From Sialis fuliginosa (lineage: Eukaryota; Arthropoda; Insecta; Megaloptera; Sialidae), in assembly GCA_961205875.1 (NCBI GenBank), contig OY540816.1:4536701-4600700 (forward strand): a stretch of DNA of 64,000 nucleotides. The letters are read 5' to 3'. The notes below the pieces were generated by a model. That model did no database searches. It had not been told where the DNA came from and saw nothing but the letters and a program-made list of their open reading frames with translations. Shown here one piece after another: positions 25,345 through 35,859 of the stretch. The position numbers were made by a program, and so were the translations under genes. The stretch's first letter is position 1, and every line of letters begins with the position of its first letter.

Positions 25345-25590
25345 ATAAATGAAAATTTACAAATTTTTATTGATTTTTTAAGCAAAACACCAACTCAAGG
25401 GTTTTTGGGTACGAGGATTCCTAATTTGTCATCCATTTTTTTCTTGAGTGCCAACAAAAAATTCCAAAGTTTGTTTCCAAAACTGGCGCTCAAGAAAAAA
25501 ATAATAACAAATTAGGAATCCTCGTACCCAAAAACCCTTGAGTTGGTGTTTTTGCTTAAAAAAATCAATGAAAATTGTAAATTTTTATGT
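25345..25590. repeat. Internal palindrome, arms about 100 bp
   Basis: CAAAACACCAACTCAAGGGT ... GAGGATTCCTAATTTGT and its inverse around a centre near 25470. Part of the foldback element 23958-26208. Confidence 0.75.
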
Positions 25591-26210
25591 ATATGCAGAA
25601 TTTAAGAAAATGATAAATCTTTGTAAGGGAATATTTTACAGCAAACGTAGTAGACCCATATTATAGGAAATTTAAGGCTCTACAAAAAAAATTATATAAA
25701 AAAAAGTGTTTGTCTTGACGTGAAACAATTTAAAATTTTGAAATTGGAGAACTTTTTTTTTGTCTCAATCTGAAACGATCACATAGCTTCTCGTGTCTTC
25801 GACATTGCGAGGAAGCAAAATGAACTCCAGTAGAAGTGTTGTAAAATAGTCTTATTGTTAAATAGAAATATGTAAAAGTATCATTGTTATCAAAAGATAC
25901 CGATGAAGTCTGAAACATGACGAAACGTCTATAATAATAAATAATGTTATATCACATATGTATAACGATTTTATTGACATATAATGACCTAAAACCTCGA
26001 AGTCAAAATAAATATTTTTATGTATATTAACATACATACAATATACATATTGAATTCAAGAGACTCGAACTTAAAATTTTCAATCAAAAATGTGCCGAAC
26101 TAAAGTTGAATGTAGAGGTATAAGTTCCATGGACGTTTTTTCTTAGAATTGAGAGTACTTTCACGTAGTGGGGTAGCCGAGATCAGTTGGAAAATTGGCC
26201 CACCCTAATA

Positions 26211-26637
26211 TACATACATATAATAATAGTTAAAAAGTGTTATGTCAAAATTATAGGTTTAGTAATTCGATGACGAATTACTAAACCTATAAATTAATCT
26301 GAAAAAATGATTTATGGTGGATATGCTATTCTAGTGTTTCTGATTATCCCACAAAAAGTTCGAGCTGTGCTACCGCCCGCACCGCTATCTTAAAGAGGTA
26401 AAGATAACATTTTTCCAGTATTTCGGATTCTCTACGAACCCGTTGCAGATGCCTTTTTGTAGACCAGAAATAATTTTCTTTTAAAGTAAAAATGATTTGA
26501 TTAAGATCGGTTAAATTGTAAGGTAAAGAGCGCCGTTTTTTTTTTTTTTTTTTTTTTTAATATGGTAAATATCTATATTAGTTTTCTATTTTACTTGACT
26601 ATATTTTTTTATTTCCATTGCATTAATTTTTCCTTAA
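26211..26637. other. No feature seen apart from a T22 run
   Basis: AT-rich; a 22-base T run at about 26537. A short inverted pair AATTCGATGACGAATT lies near 26266. Nothing coding. Confidence 0.35.
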
Positions 26638-26639
26638 TA

Positions 26640-27623
26640 TAGTAATCCATAAATTTTTGACATACCTTTTTTATTACTTAATTGCAAAGATTAGGCCAAA
26701 ATAATAATAATAGCATTGAACAAATTGTTTTGTTATTGCTCAATTTTAAATTATTCAATATTAAAAATCGTAAAAATCAGCTTTAAAACGCGACATGATT
26801 GATTGAAGCGTTTGTGACGTCATAATTCATATTCTGTCCAGCTGTCAATATATGTCAATATAATGTTCCTTATAGTCGGGGAGGTGAGCGACAAAAATTG
26901 CAACTACTTTATAAAGGCTGATTTTTTTATATTACGTCACATTTGTGGTGTAGAGATACAGCCTGCCGTCAGTCAGCTAGTTTCGTTAGCGTTTAGTGCG
27001 GGGGCGGCTTTATTTTTGTAAAAATGTTGCAACTACTTTATAAAATCTGAAAATTTATTTGTAAGCAGTATACTAAGTAAGAACCCTTTTTATCATAATC
27101 AGCCATCAAAATCTTGCAACCGGGCGCGTCAGCAGCGCGTTTAACTTAACGAGTTTAACGCGCCAAACGCTAACGAAACTAGCTGACTGACGGCAGGCTG
27201 TATCTCTACACCACAAATGTGACGTAATATAAAAAAATCAGCCTTTATAAAGTAGTTGCAATTTTTGTCGCTCACCTCTTGGACTATTAGTTTCCTTCTG
27301 GTACAGTTATATATATTTTTCCAGGAGTTTTATGAGTTGAATTATTACAACAAGTTATGAAATAATATTTATAACTTTATTTATTTTTCGTGCGTTTTCT
27401 ATGTTTATCGTTAACACTTGTATATTTAAGCACTGACTGACATTTCAATACTGAATTATGACGTCACGCAATTGGAAGCGTTTGAAAAGTATATTTTTTT
27501 AAATTTAATATTTTGGGGTCGGGATAAACTTTTGGAGTATAAAAAAATGTTATACAATGTTTTTTTTACCTCTAGATTACATTAACAGGTTTTTAAGGGT
27601 TTCCATTTTTGACCGGATTACTC
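26640..27623. mobile_element. TA-flanked MITE, AGTAATCC ends (984 bp), with nested MITE
   Basis: TAGTAATCC ... GGATTACTC with TA on both sides (26638-26639, 27624-27625), and TGACGTCA in both halves. A second copy of the left arm is at 18206. The 410-bp element 26875-27284 is inserted in it. Confidence 0.7.
26875..27284. mobile_element. TA-flanked MITE with GAGGTGAGCGAC ends (410 bp)
   Basis: GTCGGGGAGGTGAGCGAC and GTCGCTCACCTCTTGGAC with TA at 26873-26874 and 27285-27286. Arms of about 125 bp include TACAGCCTGCCGTCAGTCAG and its inverse, near-identical. Confidence 0.85.
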
Positions 27624-27639
27624 TATTGACACCGTTTCA

Positions 27640-27980
27640 AAACTAATTAAAAAAATTCTAAAATTGACATCAGTAAACATTCATTTCCGGTTGAAAGATC
27701 GTTTTCAAAAATAGGAGGTTTTCTTCTCAGAAAAAAATTATCCTTAAATATAGAATTTTACCCATCTATGATTTGTCGTATTTGAGATACAGTATTTACA
27801 GGCAGACCGATGGTCATGCACACAAACATCATGACGAAAATAGTCAGAGAGGATTTAGGGAAGGTCAAAATGGATAATTTCATCAAAATCCGGAATTCGA
27901 AAAAAATCGGTTTTTCAATACTTACTTATATTTACTATATGTATTTCGTACATAGGTATAAGAAAGTAAAATATCGGTAT
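27640..27980 (-). repeat. Q repeat, reverse copy
   Basis: Reverse complement of the 15400-15720 block: GAAAGATCGTTTTCAAAAAT, TATAGAATTTTACCC, AGGGAAGGTCAAAATGG. The 61-codon frame at 27810 is repeat sequence. Confidence 0.65.
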
Positions 27981-28717
27981 GGAGAGTTATTGTGAATGAA
28001 AGAAAATTCTACATCCAGATACACAAACACATACACAGACACACTCACAGCTGCTATGCGGAAAATAACTTTTCTTTACGTTTTGAAGGTAGTATAATAC
28101 AATCAGAATCTGCTCTTATCTCGGACACGATTTTTCGACGGTATTAAAATGTTTTCATTTCCTTCGGAACATGGAAGTAAAAATCGGTGCTCCTTAAGTT
28201 TTAATGAAATTAGTATTATTTTAAAAATCATTTGCACCGTGTTCGTAGAATGAACAAATTCAGAGAAAATTTCGAAAAACTGCGGGATAATTTGACCCGT
28301 CCACCATTTTTGAATGGATGCTGTAGCACCGCTCGGATTTCTTATGCGAAAATCAGAGACATAAGTAAAACATATCTATCAAAAATAATATATTCCGATT
28401 TAGCTTTTTGTGTTAATTTTACTGAACTATAGGCAGACCCGCCTAAACCATGGGCTAATAGGGTACTTGTAGCCCTTGGATGCGAACAAGGTAAACATTT
28501 ATTTCGTATATTAATAATTTAATTATTATACACACCTATCTATTTAATTTGATATTTTGGAAAGTATAATTGCAAATATTAAAAAATGTACATATTTGCA
28601 AATAATAAATGCAAAAAAGAAAAATATACATATAGTATCTACACATATATAGACATATTTTATTTTTTCTGTAATATATATTTTGTATGTAGGTAATAGG
28701 TATAGTATATTTGTAAT
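27981..28717. other. No feature seen
   Basis: AT-rich with a short CACAAACACATACACAGACACAC run near 28020. The 66-codon frame at 28232 is not supported by splice sites or homology I recognise. Confidence 0.35.
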
Positions 28718-29460
28718 CAGGGACTTGAACCTGAACCCGAACCCGAACCCGAAAAAACCCGTATTTTTCATTAACCTGAATCCGAACCGAACCGCTATAT
28801 CTGAATCTGAATCCGAATTTTTTCATGGATAACCGGTAACCATATATTTTTAAAAGGTTCAATAAATTATTTTTAATATTTTCCTTCAATAATTAAAAAA
28901 AAAAGATTATAAAATGTACTGTAACAATATTATATTATAGCCGCTTGGGTTATTATATCAGGATTTGTAGAAATTAGTTATAACATTAGGTAATCATTTT
29001 TGTAGAGAGACCTCGGAAGATTGAGTCAGTTGTTAGCACAGAGTCATGAGAAACACAATAATTTATAAAGTGCCGAAGGTGTTAAAATAGATCTAAGAAA
29101 CAGTGTAGCTTCCTTAGCCCTGTAATGCAAGCTAAGGAGAATTAAGGCTCTGTGGTAGTGACCACCATTTCATATTCAAAATAGTGCAAGTTTTGTGTAA
29201 TCGACTTCGTGAAAGATTTTGTATTCGAAATAGTTTGTTTTTGTGTAATAGATATAGTACCAACTTTTGTAAAGACATAGTGTAAGTGTAGTTAAAATTA
29301 AATTTATCTATTTTGAATAGCCGTGTTTACGTTTCCGAGCACCTACAGGTCATTCTACCGAACCAATTAAAGGTTAAATGAAATTATTAAAGTCAGTTGA
29401 ACCCAAAAACGTTACAGTACTAATACTGGAAATCTGTTTGAATTTTATGGTATGATGTGA
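28718..29460 (-). mobile_element. CAGGGACTTGAACC-ended repeat split by a solo LTR
   Basis: Starts CAGGGACTTGAACC and has GAACCC(G)AAC repeats; continues at 29417-29460. Reverse relative of 61687-62271, which lacks the insertion. The far end is lost at a C13 run near 29461. The 117-codon minus-strand frame here is repeat-derived. Confidence 0.65.
28920..29416. mobile_element. Solo LTR (497 bp) with 4-bp target duplication
   Basis: Begins TGTAACAATA and ends CGTTACA (TG...CA with inverted TGTAAC/GTTACA) and is flanked by GTAC on both sides (28916-28919, 29417-29420). The related repeat at 62030-62110 reads straight through the insertion point. A TTTATAAAG TATA-like box lies near 29060. No primer-binding site, polypurine tract or retroviral-type frame is attached, so only the LTR remains. 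A 4-bp duplication fits Gypsy-type elements, but the superfamily is inferred. Confidence 0.8.
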
Positions 29461-29818
29461 CCCCCCCCCCCCGAAAAAAATCAACAATATTCAACCATTT
29501 TATTTTTAATTTCTATTAAATAATAAAATAAAATTTATAAATTTTAATACTAATCATTTATTAATTATAATTTTAATAACAACCAATAACTCACCAACTC
29601 GTTGAAAATCGCTGAAGTTATAGTGTGTTTATTAGAAAAATTTAAATGAATCGATTATTGACATGGATGGACTGATTGTAAATCAAAAATGATGTTAACT
29701 GTCAAATTTGAATTCAACAATTGAATAAACAAACCATAGATGCAAAATTTGAAAAACGGGACTTTTGGGCGTCCCGAAAGGTTTGTTCGGGACACAGGGA
29801 CATGAGACTAAATAAAAT
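29461..29818. other. No feature seen
   Basis: AT-rich; starts with a C13 run. The 61-codon minus frame at 29695-29880 runs into the next repeat and is not a gene. Confidence 0.35.
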
Positions 29819-30799
29819 GGCCAAGTGCGTGTTGGGCACGCACATGATAGGTTTCCGTAGTCATTACGATTTATAAACAAGAATTATTTCAACGGACGCT
29901 TTGATAATTACATTTAAATGCAAATATATCGTGACTGAAAGGTTAAAATCAAAAGGTTATATAACATTTTTTGTTGCATTTTAGGAGACCTATCTAAAGA
30001 TACCCCACTCAATGGGTTAAGTGAAAAAAAAATGTGAGTTCATTTTTCAGTCTATGGGAGGGGGGTTCAAAATAATTTTGACAGTATTCGTTATAATTTT
30101 CAGTGGAAGTACTAATTAAAAGCTACATTCAAAATTTTTTTCAGATTTTTTGAAAAGATAGTTTAGAAATTAAGGGGGGGGGGGGACGCTCTGATAACGA
30201 CATTTAAATGCAAATATATCGTGACTGAAGGGTTAAAATCAAAAGATCATTTAACATTTTTTGTTGCATTTTAGGATACCTATCCAATGACATCACATTT
30301 AATGGGATATGTGAAAAAAAATTGTGAGTTCATTTTTCAGTGAATGGGAGTGGGAGCCAAAATAATTTTGACAGTGTTCGTTATAATTTTCAGTGGAAGT
30401 ACTAATTAAAGGCTACATTCATGAATTTTTTCAGATTTTTTAAATTGATAGTTTAGAAATTAGGTGGGGAGGGACGCTTTTATCACGACTTTGAACGCAA
30501 TTATATCGTGACTGAAGGGTTAAAATCAAAATGTCATATTGCATTTTTTATTGCATTTTAGGAGACCTATCTAAAGACTACCCACTTAATGGATTAAGTG
30601 AAAATTTTTTTTTGAAAATACTTTTCAGTCTATGTAAAGGGGGTCCAAAAAAATTTTTTTTTCAAAAATATTATCATTTCTGTTTTTGGGTTATCAGTCT
30701 TCGTCTGTATACCAAATTTCATCTTAATCGGCTTAAAATTTTTGAGGACGGACGGACATGGCGAAACTATAAGGTTTCCTAGTTTTCTACGGAAACCTA
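29819..30799 (+). mobile_element. GGCCAAGTGCGTG repeat family T, copy 1, three internal tandem units
   Basis: Starts GGCCAAGTGCGTGTTGGGCA and ends CTACGGAAACCTA. Inside, units of about 290 bp begin at about 29893, 30184 and 30471, each with GGACGCT...ATCGTGACTGA and a GGGTTAAAATCAAAA block; the third is partial. Reverse copies at 37819-38525 and 50736-51511. Frames at 30531 and 30630 are repeat-derived. Confidence 0.75.
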
Positions 30800-31303
30800 A
30801 AAACGGTGACAATACCGATTAATCGGGACGTCTGACAACCCTAATCATAGCAGACATAGTTATTTAACTTTTGAACGTAGCAATTAACTTATTGTTAGTT
30901 TTATTTTTTTTCAAACGACTATTAAATGTAATTCAGCTAATGTATGTAGAACTATAAATTATTTGTTGTTTTTATAATTACTAAAAGGCACACGAAGTTA
31001 ACACGCATAGTTAGTCAAATCGATTGTATAATTTAAAACGTGATTTTTATTACAATATCATATTTTAAAATAATGTATATTATATTTATAATTTATATAA
31101 TATACAATATATATATATCTACCTAAATTACACAATCCGTTTTCTCATCTTTGTTAATTAAGCACGATTTTTAACTGCTAAAATTTCCCCAGAGAAAATA
31201 AATAAATAATGTTATTTATTAGAAAACAGAGAAACTCCTGGCGAGGGTTTCTTACGATGTTGAAATACGTGTAGTGAAATGAAATTGTATACTAATGGAA
31301 ATT
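30800..31303. other. No feature seen
   Basis: Very AT-rich (TATATA runs near 31080-31120). No coding or repeated blocks recognised. Confidence 0.35.
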
Positions 31304-31311
31304 TATACAGG

Positions 31312-31638
31312 CAGAAGCGGATTAAATGTCGAGAGCGCCCTAGGCAAGCACCTCATCGGCGCCCCTCCCTTCCACTGTTACGTAACTTTTCAATATAACA
31401 ATGAAATTTCCGAAATTCAAATTTTTTCTTATTGTTGCGTCTATATTTTGTTTGTTAAAAATTATCACATCATCTTTTTGTGCACACAAGAATCTTTTTA
31501 TATTGTGTAAGTAGGTGCATAGGTACTTACTGACATAAATATTTGTTTGTTATTTTTCAAAAATTTCGCACGCGCGCCCCTTTGTAACCTCGCACCCTAG
31601 GCACGTGCCTAGTTTGCGTTATGGATAATCCGCTTCTG
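31312..31638. mobile_element. hAT-like MITE with CAGAAGCGGATTA ends (327 bp)
   Basis: CAGAAGCGGATTA and TAATCCGCTTCTG-type ends, flanked by TATACAGG and TATACAAA (6 of 8 match). Subterminal GCCCTAGGC and CCCTAGGCACGTGCC blocks. The 71-codon frame at 31295-31510 is inside it. Confidence 0.7.
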
Positions 31639-31915
31639 TATACAAAATGATTCAGCACTGTTGTATTCAACAGCGCTAGTTCCCCCATACCGCTGTATTG
31701 AGAGCGTTCTCGGCCGTCATCCACACGTTGTACGAAAAACTTGTTCGTACAAAAGCTGTTGAAAATTTAGTCCTCTACAACTTTGTCATTTAAATGTGCC
31801 ACTTATTTTCAATAAAAATAGCACAAGTTGAAAAAACTGCGCCACTCTTCTAATTTTGAACACTTTTTACTTACTATTAGCAATAAATAATGTTATTTCA
31901 ACAATATTGACTATA

Positions 31916-33093
31916 CAGTGTATTCCAAGTTGATTAAGACATAGGAAATTTAACATGGAGACAATTAGAAATGTTGTAGTAACCTTTGGTCAAATTTAAC
32001 GATGTTTGATTGGTGCATTTTGAAATGCCGCCACAAAATTTAATAAAATAGGAATTAGTAATTTGTTTTCAAATTTATATATACCAAAAAATATTATTAT
32101 AATTTTATCTAGGATGCTTACTTTCATTTCATTAATTTATTTTATTTTTTACTAGCGCATTGGCCCGGTGTTACCCGGAGATATTAATTTAACTAAACAT
32201 AAAGTAATCATGCCCACACAACATGCCCACCCAACATGCCCACCCAACATGTCCACCCAACATGCCCACCCAACATGCCCACCCAACATGCTAACAACGC
32301 ACGGTTCACCACAAATTGTTTTTTCCGGCTTCATGAAATTTACCCAAAATATCCACAAATTATACACCTAAACTTAACCTATCCATTAGTGAAAACCGGA
32401 ATAAAATCCATTCAGTAGTTATTGAAAAAATCGTGTGAAATTATATTTTCTCTCAGGAAACACCAGGTTTTATCTTATAATTTGTATGAAAATCAAAAAT
32501 AAATAAATAGGTTACCATTCTTGGAAGTTCTTGATTGTAATTTATAAAAATCCGTTTATTTATATTGTAAAATGCATATTTTTTCATTCAAACTCATGGT
32601 GGAAAGATATATATTTGTAGGTATCATGATTCAAACTGACATTCACATATAGTAATTGTTTTCAGCGTCTTATATTCCATAGCTACTGTGTTTTTATATA
32701 AATGACAGTTCTATGCTCTGACATCATAGAAACAAAAGACGCTGTGCAAAAGATTCTGTTTAATCATTTGATGTTAAATCTTAGATTTTCATAAAATATT
32801 ATTATCCACGATACTGCTCGTAAAAATGATCTGACTATTGGTGAAAACCGCATTGAAATCGGTTCAGTAACTCCCGAGTCTATAAGCCACACACAAACGA
32901 ACATTCATTTTTATATATATAGATAAAAGTTGAAAACAAAATACTGTTGATTAATTTAAAATTTATCAGTTAGTTTCGAGGCGGCATTTCAAAATGCACC
33001 AATCACACATCGTTTTTGACCAAAGGTTACTACAACATTTCTAATTGTCCCCATGTTAAATTTCCTATGTCTTAATCAACTTGGAATACATTA
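31916..33093. mobile_element. TA-flanked palindromic MITE U, copy 1, with inserted tail
   Basis: CAGTGTATTCCAAGTTGATT at the left and the inverse at the right, with GGTGCATTTTGAAATGCCGCC arms. Other copies: 54247-54647 (intact) and 58068-58359. Its loop was enlarged by a retroelement-like insertion at about 32150-32925. Confidence 0.75.
32150..32925 (+). mobile_element. Retroelement-like tail with 13-bp minisatellite
   Basis: Starts ACTAGCGCATTGGCCCGG, contains GAAATCGGTTCAGTAACTC and ends in ATATATATAGAT. At about 32216-32290 it holds six or so tandem units of CATGCCCACCCAA. The minisatellite keeps three overlapping frames open (32152-32418); these are not genes. Confidence 0.5.
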
Positions 33094-34015
33094 TATAAAG
33101 ATTGTATAGAATGAAATTCTCTATAAAATTGTCATTAACCTTTTTATCGAGAAATGCAAAATACGCGTTCAAATTGACAAAAACACAAACTCCAAGATGG
33201 CGGTCACTTCCGGTAATTAATTTATGGGCAAGAATGTGATTTCATCATCTGGAACACACAACTGCGTCAAAAGTTTCGACCAAGGCGGTTTTTTTTGTGA
33301 AAAAATCTAAAATGATTGGGTTGATATTAATGAATGGTATTAATATCAAATACTTTTGATAACGACATAACTAAAATAAACGAATAAGGAGTTTTTGTTT
33401 ATTGTTCCGTGTACATTATCAGTTTTTTTTTCGTATACGTGAGCCATTAGAACATTGTGGTATGAGGTATGGTTTTATTTACAATATCTATAATCGAAGG
33501 TGATTGATCCGATAGAACTAACAGACAATATGGCCTTCTCGTGACTTGTGATTGATTCTATATTTAGAATACCAACCTATATGAATCAAATTCTCTATCT
33601 TTATATACTGCATTATCAGTATATATAAGACAAGTATATGAAAAAACTGTAAAATACAATGGATTGTTTTAATGTACACATGAATGGCGTGTCTAGTATA
33701 TTTAAATTAGATATGAGTTACTGTGGAATACATACCAAAGGTCTACACGGACTGAATTTATTTTATTTTTACTTTTTTATTTAACTAGTTCCAATGAATT
33801 CAATTAGAAAATTATACTGATATGAAGCTCGATCATTTTTTATTTAAATACATAATTTATAACATAGGTTCCCAAACTTATTTGACCCACTACCCCCTTT
33901 TCAGCTATAAAAAATCAAAAGGCTCCCCTGATAATTTATTTTTTTAGTAGTGAACATTTTTTCATATATGTACATTATACATATTATCTAGTGTTATACG
34001 AGTATGTAGGTACTA
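33094..34015. other. Lone hAT-like end; otherwise unassigned
   Basis: CATAGGTTCCCAAACTTATT at 33863, followed by ACCCACTACCCCC, looks like a hAT terminus without a partner. A GGCGGTCACTTCCGG patch lies near 33200. No coding signal. Confidence 0.35.
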
Positions 34016-34017
34016 TA

Positions 34018-35190
34018 CAGGGTGATTCAGCACTGTCGTGCCAAACTTGAACAGTACATCGAGAAAAATATTTTAAGCAAAAAACATTATATAAACATGT
34101 GTCTGAAAATTTGTCATGAGGGGGCTACAGCTTTCAAAAGATTTTACTCAAAATTAGTTTTTATTTAATATCTGGAGACCCCATTATGCTAAAGTTATGA
34201 AATTTGATACAGGGTTTAGTATTTATAAGTGTTATCTATATTCAGTATCAAGCAATAGTAATTTTGACCAGGGTTGTATGGGTCCAGGAGGCCCGTCGAT
34301 TTTTATCCAGTATTTTTTGTTCTTCAATTTTTGACTTAAAAATTTGAATAAGACTGCATGAGACAAAATACACAAAAATATACTTTGCTAATTTTTCATA
34401 GGATAAACCGTTTACGAGCAATATCGATGCAAAAGAAAGCATGCAGAAATTTACTTAATACGGATGCTTCAAATTAAACAAAATAAATTTATATTCCTGA
34501 TCTTTGATTAAAGGGAAGAAAAAAGTTCATGTACATATATCACCTAATACGTGTCCTCTTAGACCTATAGCCAGTTCTATTAATGTTGCAAGTAATTTAC
34601 TAACATAACTAAAAAGCGATACAATAAATGGCTATTTATTGGTAATGATGAATTTTTGGAGGTATATTTTTATTATTTTTTTGTCTTATTTTTTATCATA
34701 GAACAAGAATATAAAAATATTTTTTGTAATTTGAAGCATCCGTATTAAGTAAAATTCTGCATCCTTTCTTTTGCATCCATATTTCTCGTAAACGGTTTAT
34801 CCTATGATAAATGAGCAAAGTATATTTTTGTGTATTTTGTGCCATACAATCTTATTCAAATGTCTAATTCAGGGAAAAATTAAAGAACAAAAAAATACTA
34901 GATAAAAATCGATGGGCCCACTGGCCCCATACAGCCCTAATCTAAATTATAATTGCTCAATACTGGAAATCGATAACACTTATTAATACTAAACCCTGTA
35001 TCAAATTTCATAACTTTAGCATAATGGGGTCTCCAGATATTAAATAAAAACTAATTTTGAATAAAATCTTTGTAGGACTGTAGCCCCCTTACGAAAAATT
35101 TCCGGACACATGTTCATATAATGTTTTTTGCTTAAAATATGTCTCTTAATTTACTGTTCAAGTTTGGCACGACAGCACTGAATCAGCCTG
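34018..35190. mobile_element. TA-flanked palindromic element P, copy 1 (1173 bp)
   Basis: CAGGGTGATTCAGCACTGTC and GACAGCACTGAATCAGCCTG with TA at 34016-34017 and 35191-35192. Arms of roughly 470 bp share internal blocks (GGCCCCATACA, TTGAAGCATCCGTATTAAGT) with 35890-36906, 42380-43112 and family A. It lies 447 bp upstream of PAQR4-like exon A. Confidence 0.8.
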
Positions 35191-35475
35191 TATAATAGTA
35201 ATATAAAATTGTCGTAAGTTCTTTTTAGTAGATATTTATTATAAAAGGTGAAGAATGAAACTTATATAATTCAAAAGATACTGTGCAAAAAATATCATGT
35301 TTATATGTTACCGTTAAGACAGGTAAAATAAAGTTAACATACACACATGATTTCCTCTCACGTGTGTATGTTGCCGTTAAGGCAGGTAAAATATTGGTCA
35401 AATTTCGACCATAGACGATACTAGTAATATATAAAACCATAATAATATAAAATTATAATTAGGGGTCCCAATAAA

Positions 35476-35579
35476 AATATGTCTTTGTTTGGTACATGGA
35501 GAAATGATTTAAATATTATAATAATCAAATGGGACGAGCCTACTAAGTTTGTGATAAGCGAAAATGAATACAAACTGGA
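35476..35579 (+). repeat. Inverted duplicate of 58608-58715, next to exon A
   Basis: About 104 bp (TTGTTTGGTACATGGAGAAA ... GAATACAAACTGGAAGAC) recur in reverse complement 23 kb away with four substitutions. A 52-codon frame (35479-35637, MSLFGTWRNDLN...) runs through it and stops at the TAG of the exon A acceptor. All four differences between copies change the amino acid, so I see no sign of coding constraint. Not recognised. Confidence 0.7.
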
Positions 35580-35637
35580 AGACGAGTTCTGTATGCGATT
35601 TTACATATATATTAATATACTTGTTTTATGTGTGTAG

Positions 35638-35859
35638 GTATCCCGATAGTATACATTCTGGTGACTGTGCCGGACGTGCTGCCGTGGGAGAGTAGCGAGG
35701 AGTCGCGGTTTCTGTGCTGGTGCCACTTGCTGGGCAGTGTCGCGCCCTGGGTCGGCAGTTTCGTGTACCACCTGTTCATGAATCTGGAACGCGGCGAGGT
35801 CGTGTACTATCGCCTCTTGCAGCTTGACATGCTCGGAATCTGGATCAGTCAGAGTTTCG
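35638..35859 (+). CDS. PAQR4: PAQR4-like exon A (internal): TM segments with SxxxH and Asp
   Basis: Acceptor TGTGTAG precedes 35638 and donor GTAATT follows 35859. The exon enters in phase 1 (one base of the first codon comes from an unseen exon) and leaves in phase 1. It codes 74 residues: a hydrophobic helix (IPIVYILVTVP), a DVLPWESSEESRF loop, a helix with GSFVYHLFM carrying the family SxxxH, and the start of the next helix with LQLDMLGIW carrying the metal-site Asp. GC content is much higher than the surrounding DNA. Confidence 0.85.

Larger units (their letters stand above)
23958..26208. mobile_element. TA-flanked foldback element with TTAGGGTGGGCCAA ends (2.25 kb)
   Basis: TTAGGGTGGGCCAA at the left, its inverse at the right, TA on both sides. 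The arms continue as 25240-25345 against 26080-26165 (AGTACTATCAATTCTAAG and its inverse) once the insertion at 24033-25236 is removed. Also holds the internal palindrome 25345-25590. Confidence 0.75.

Noticed and set aside
28536-28889. 117-codon minus-strand frame
   Set aside because: Formed by the GAACCC-rich element end; the related 61687-62271 shows similar but broken frames.
31295-31510. Possible PAQR4 5' exon
   Set aside because: Lies in a hAT-like MITE and has no GYRP or HNE...H-type family block.
32152-32418. Three overlapping frames with His/Pro or Gly/Trp repeats
   Set aside because: Produced by the 13-bp minisatellite in a retroelement-like tail.
35479-35637. 52-codon frame ending at the exon A acceptor as an alternative upstream exon
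   Set aside because: It is in a different frame from exon A, ends in the acceptor TAG, and its duplicate at 58.6 kb differs only by amino-acid-changing substitutions.
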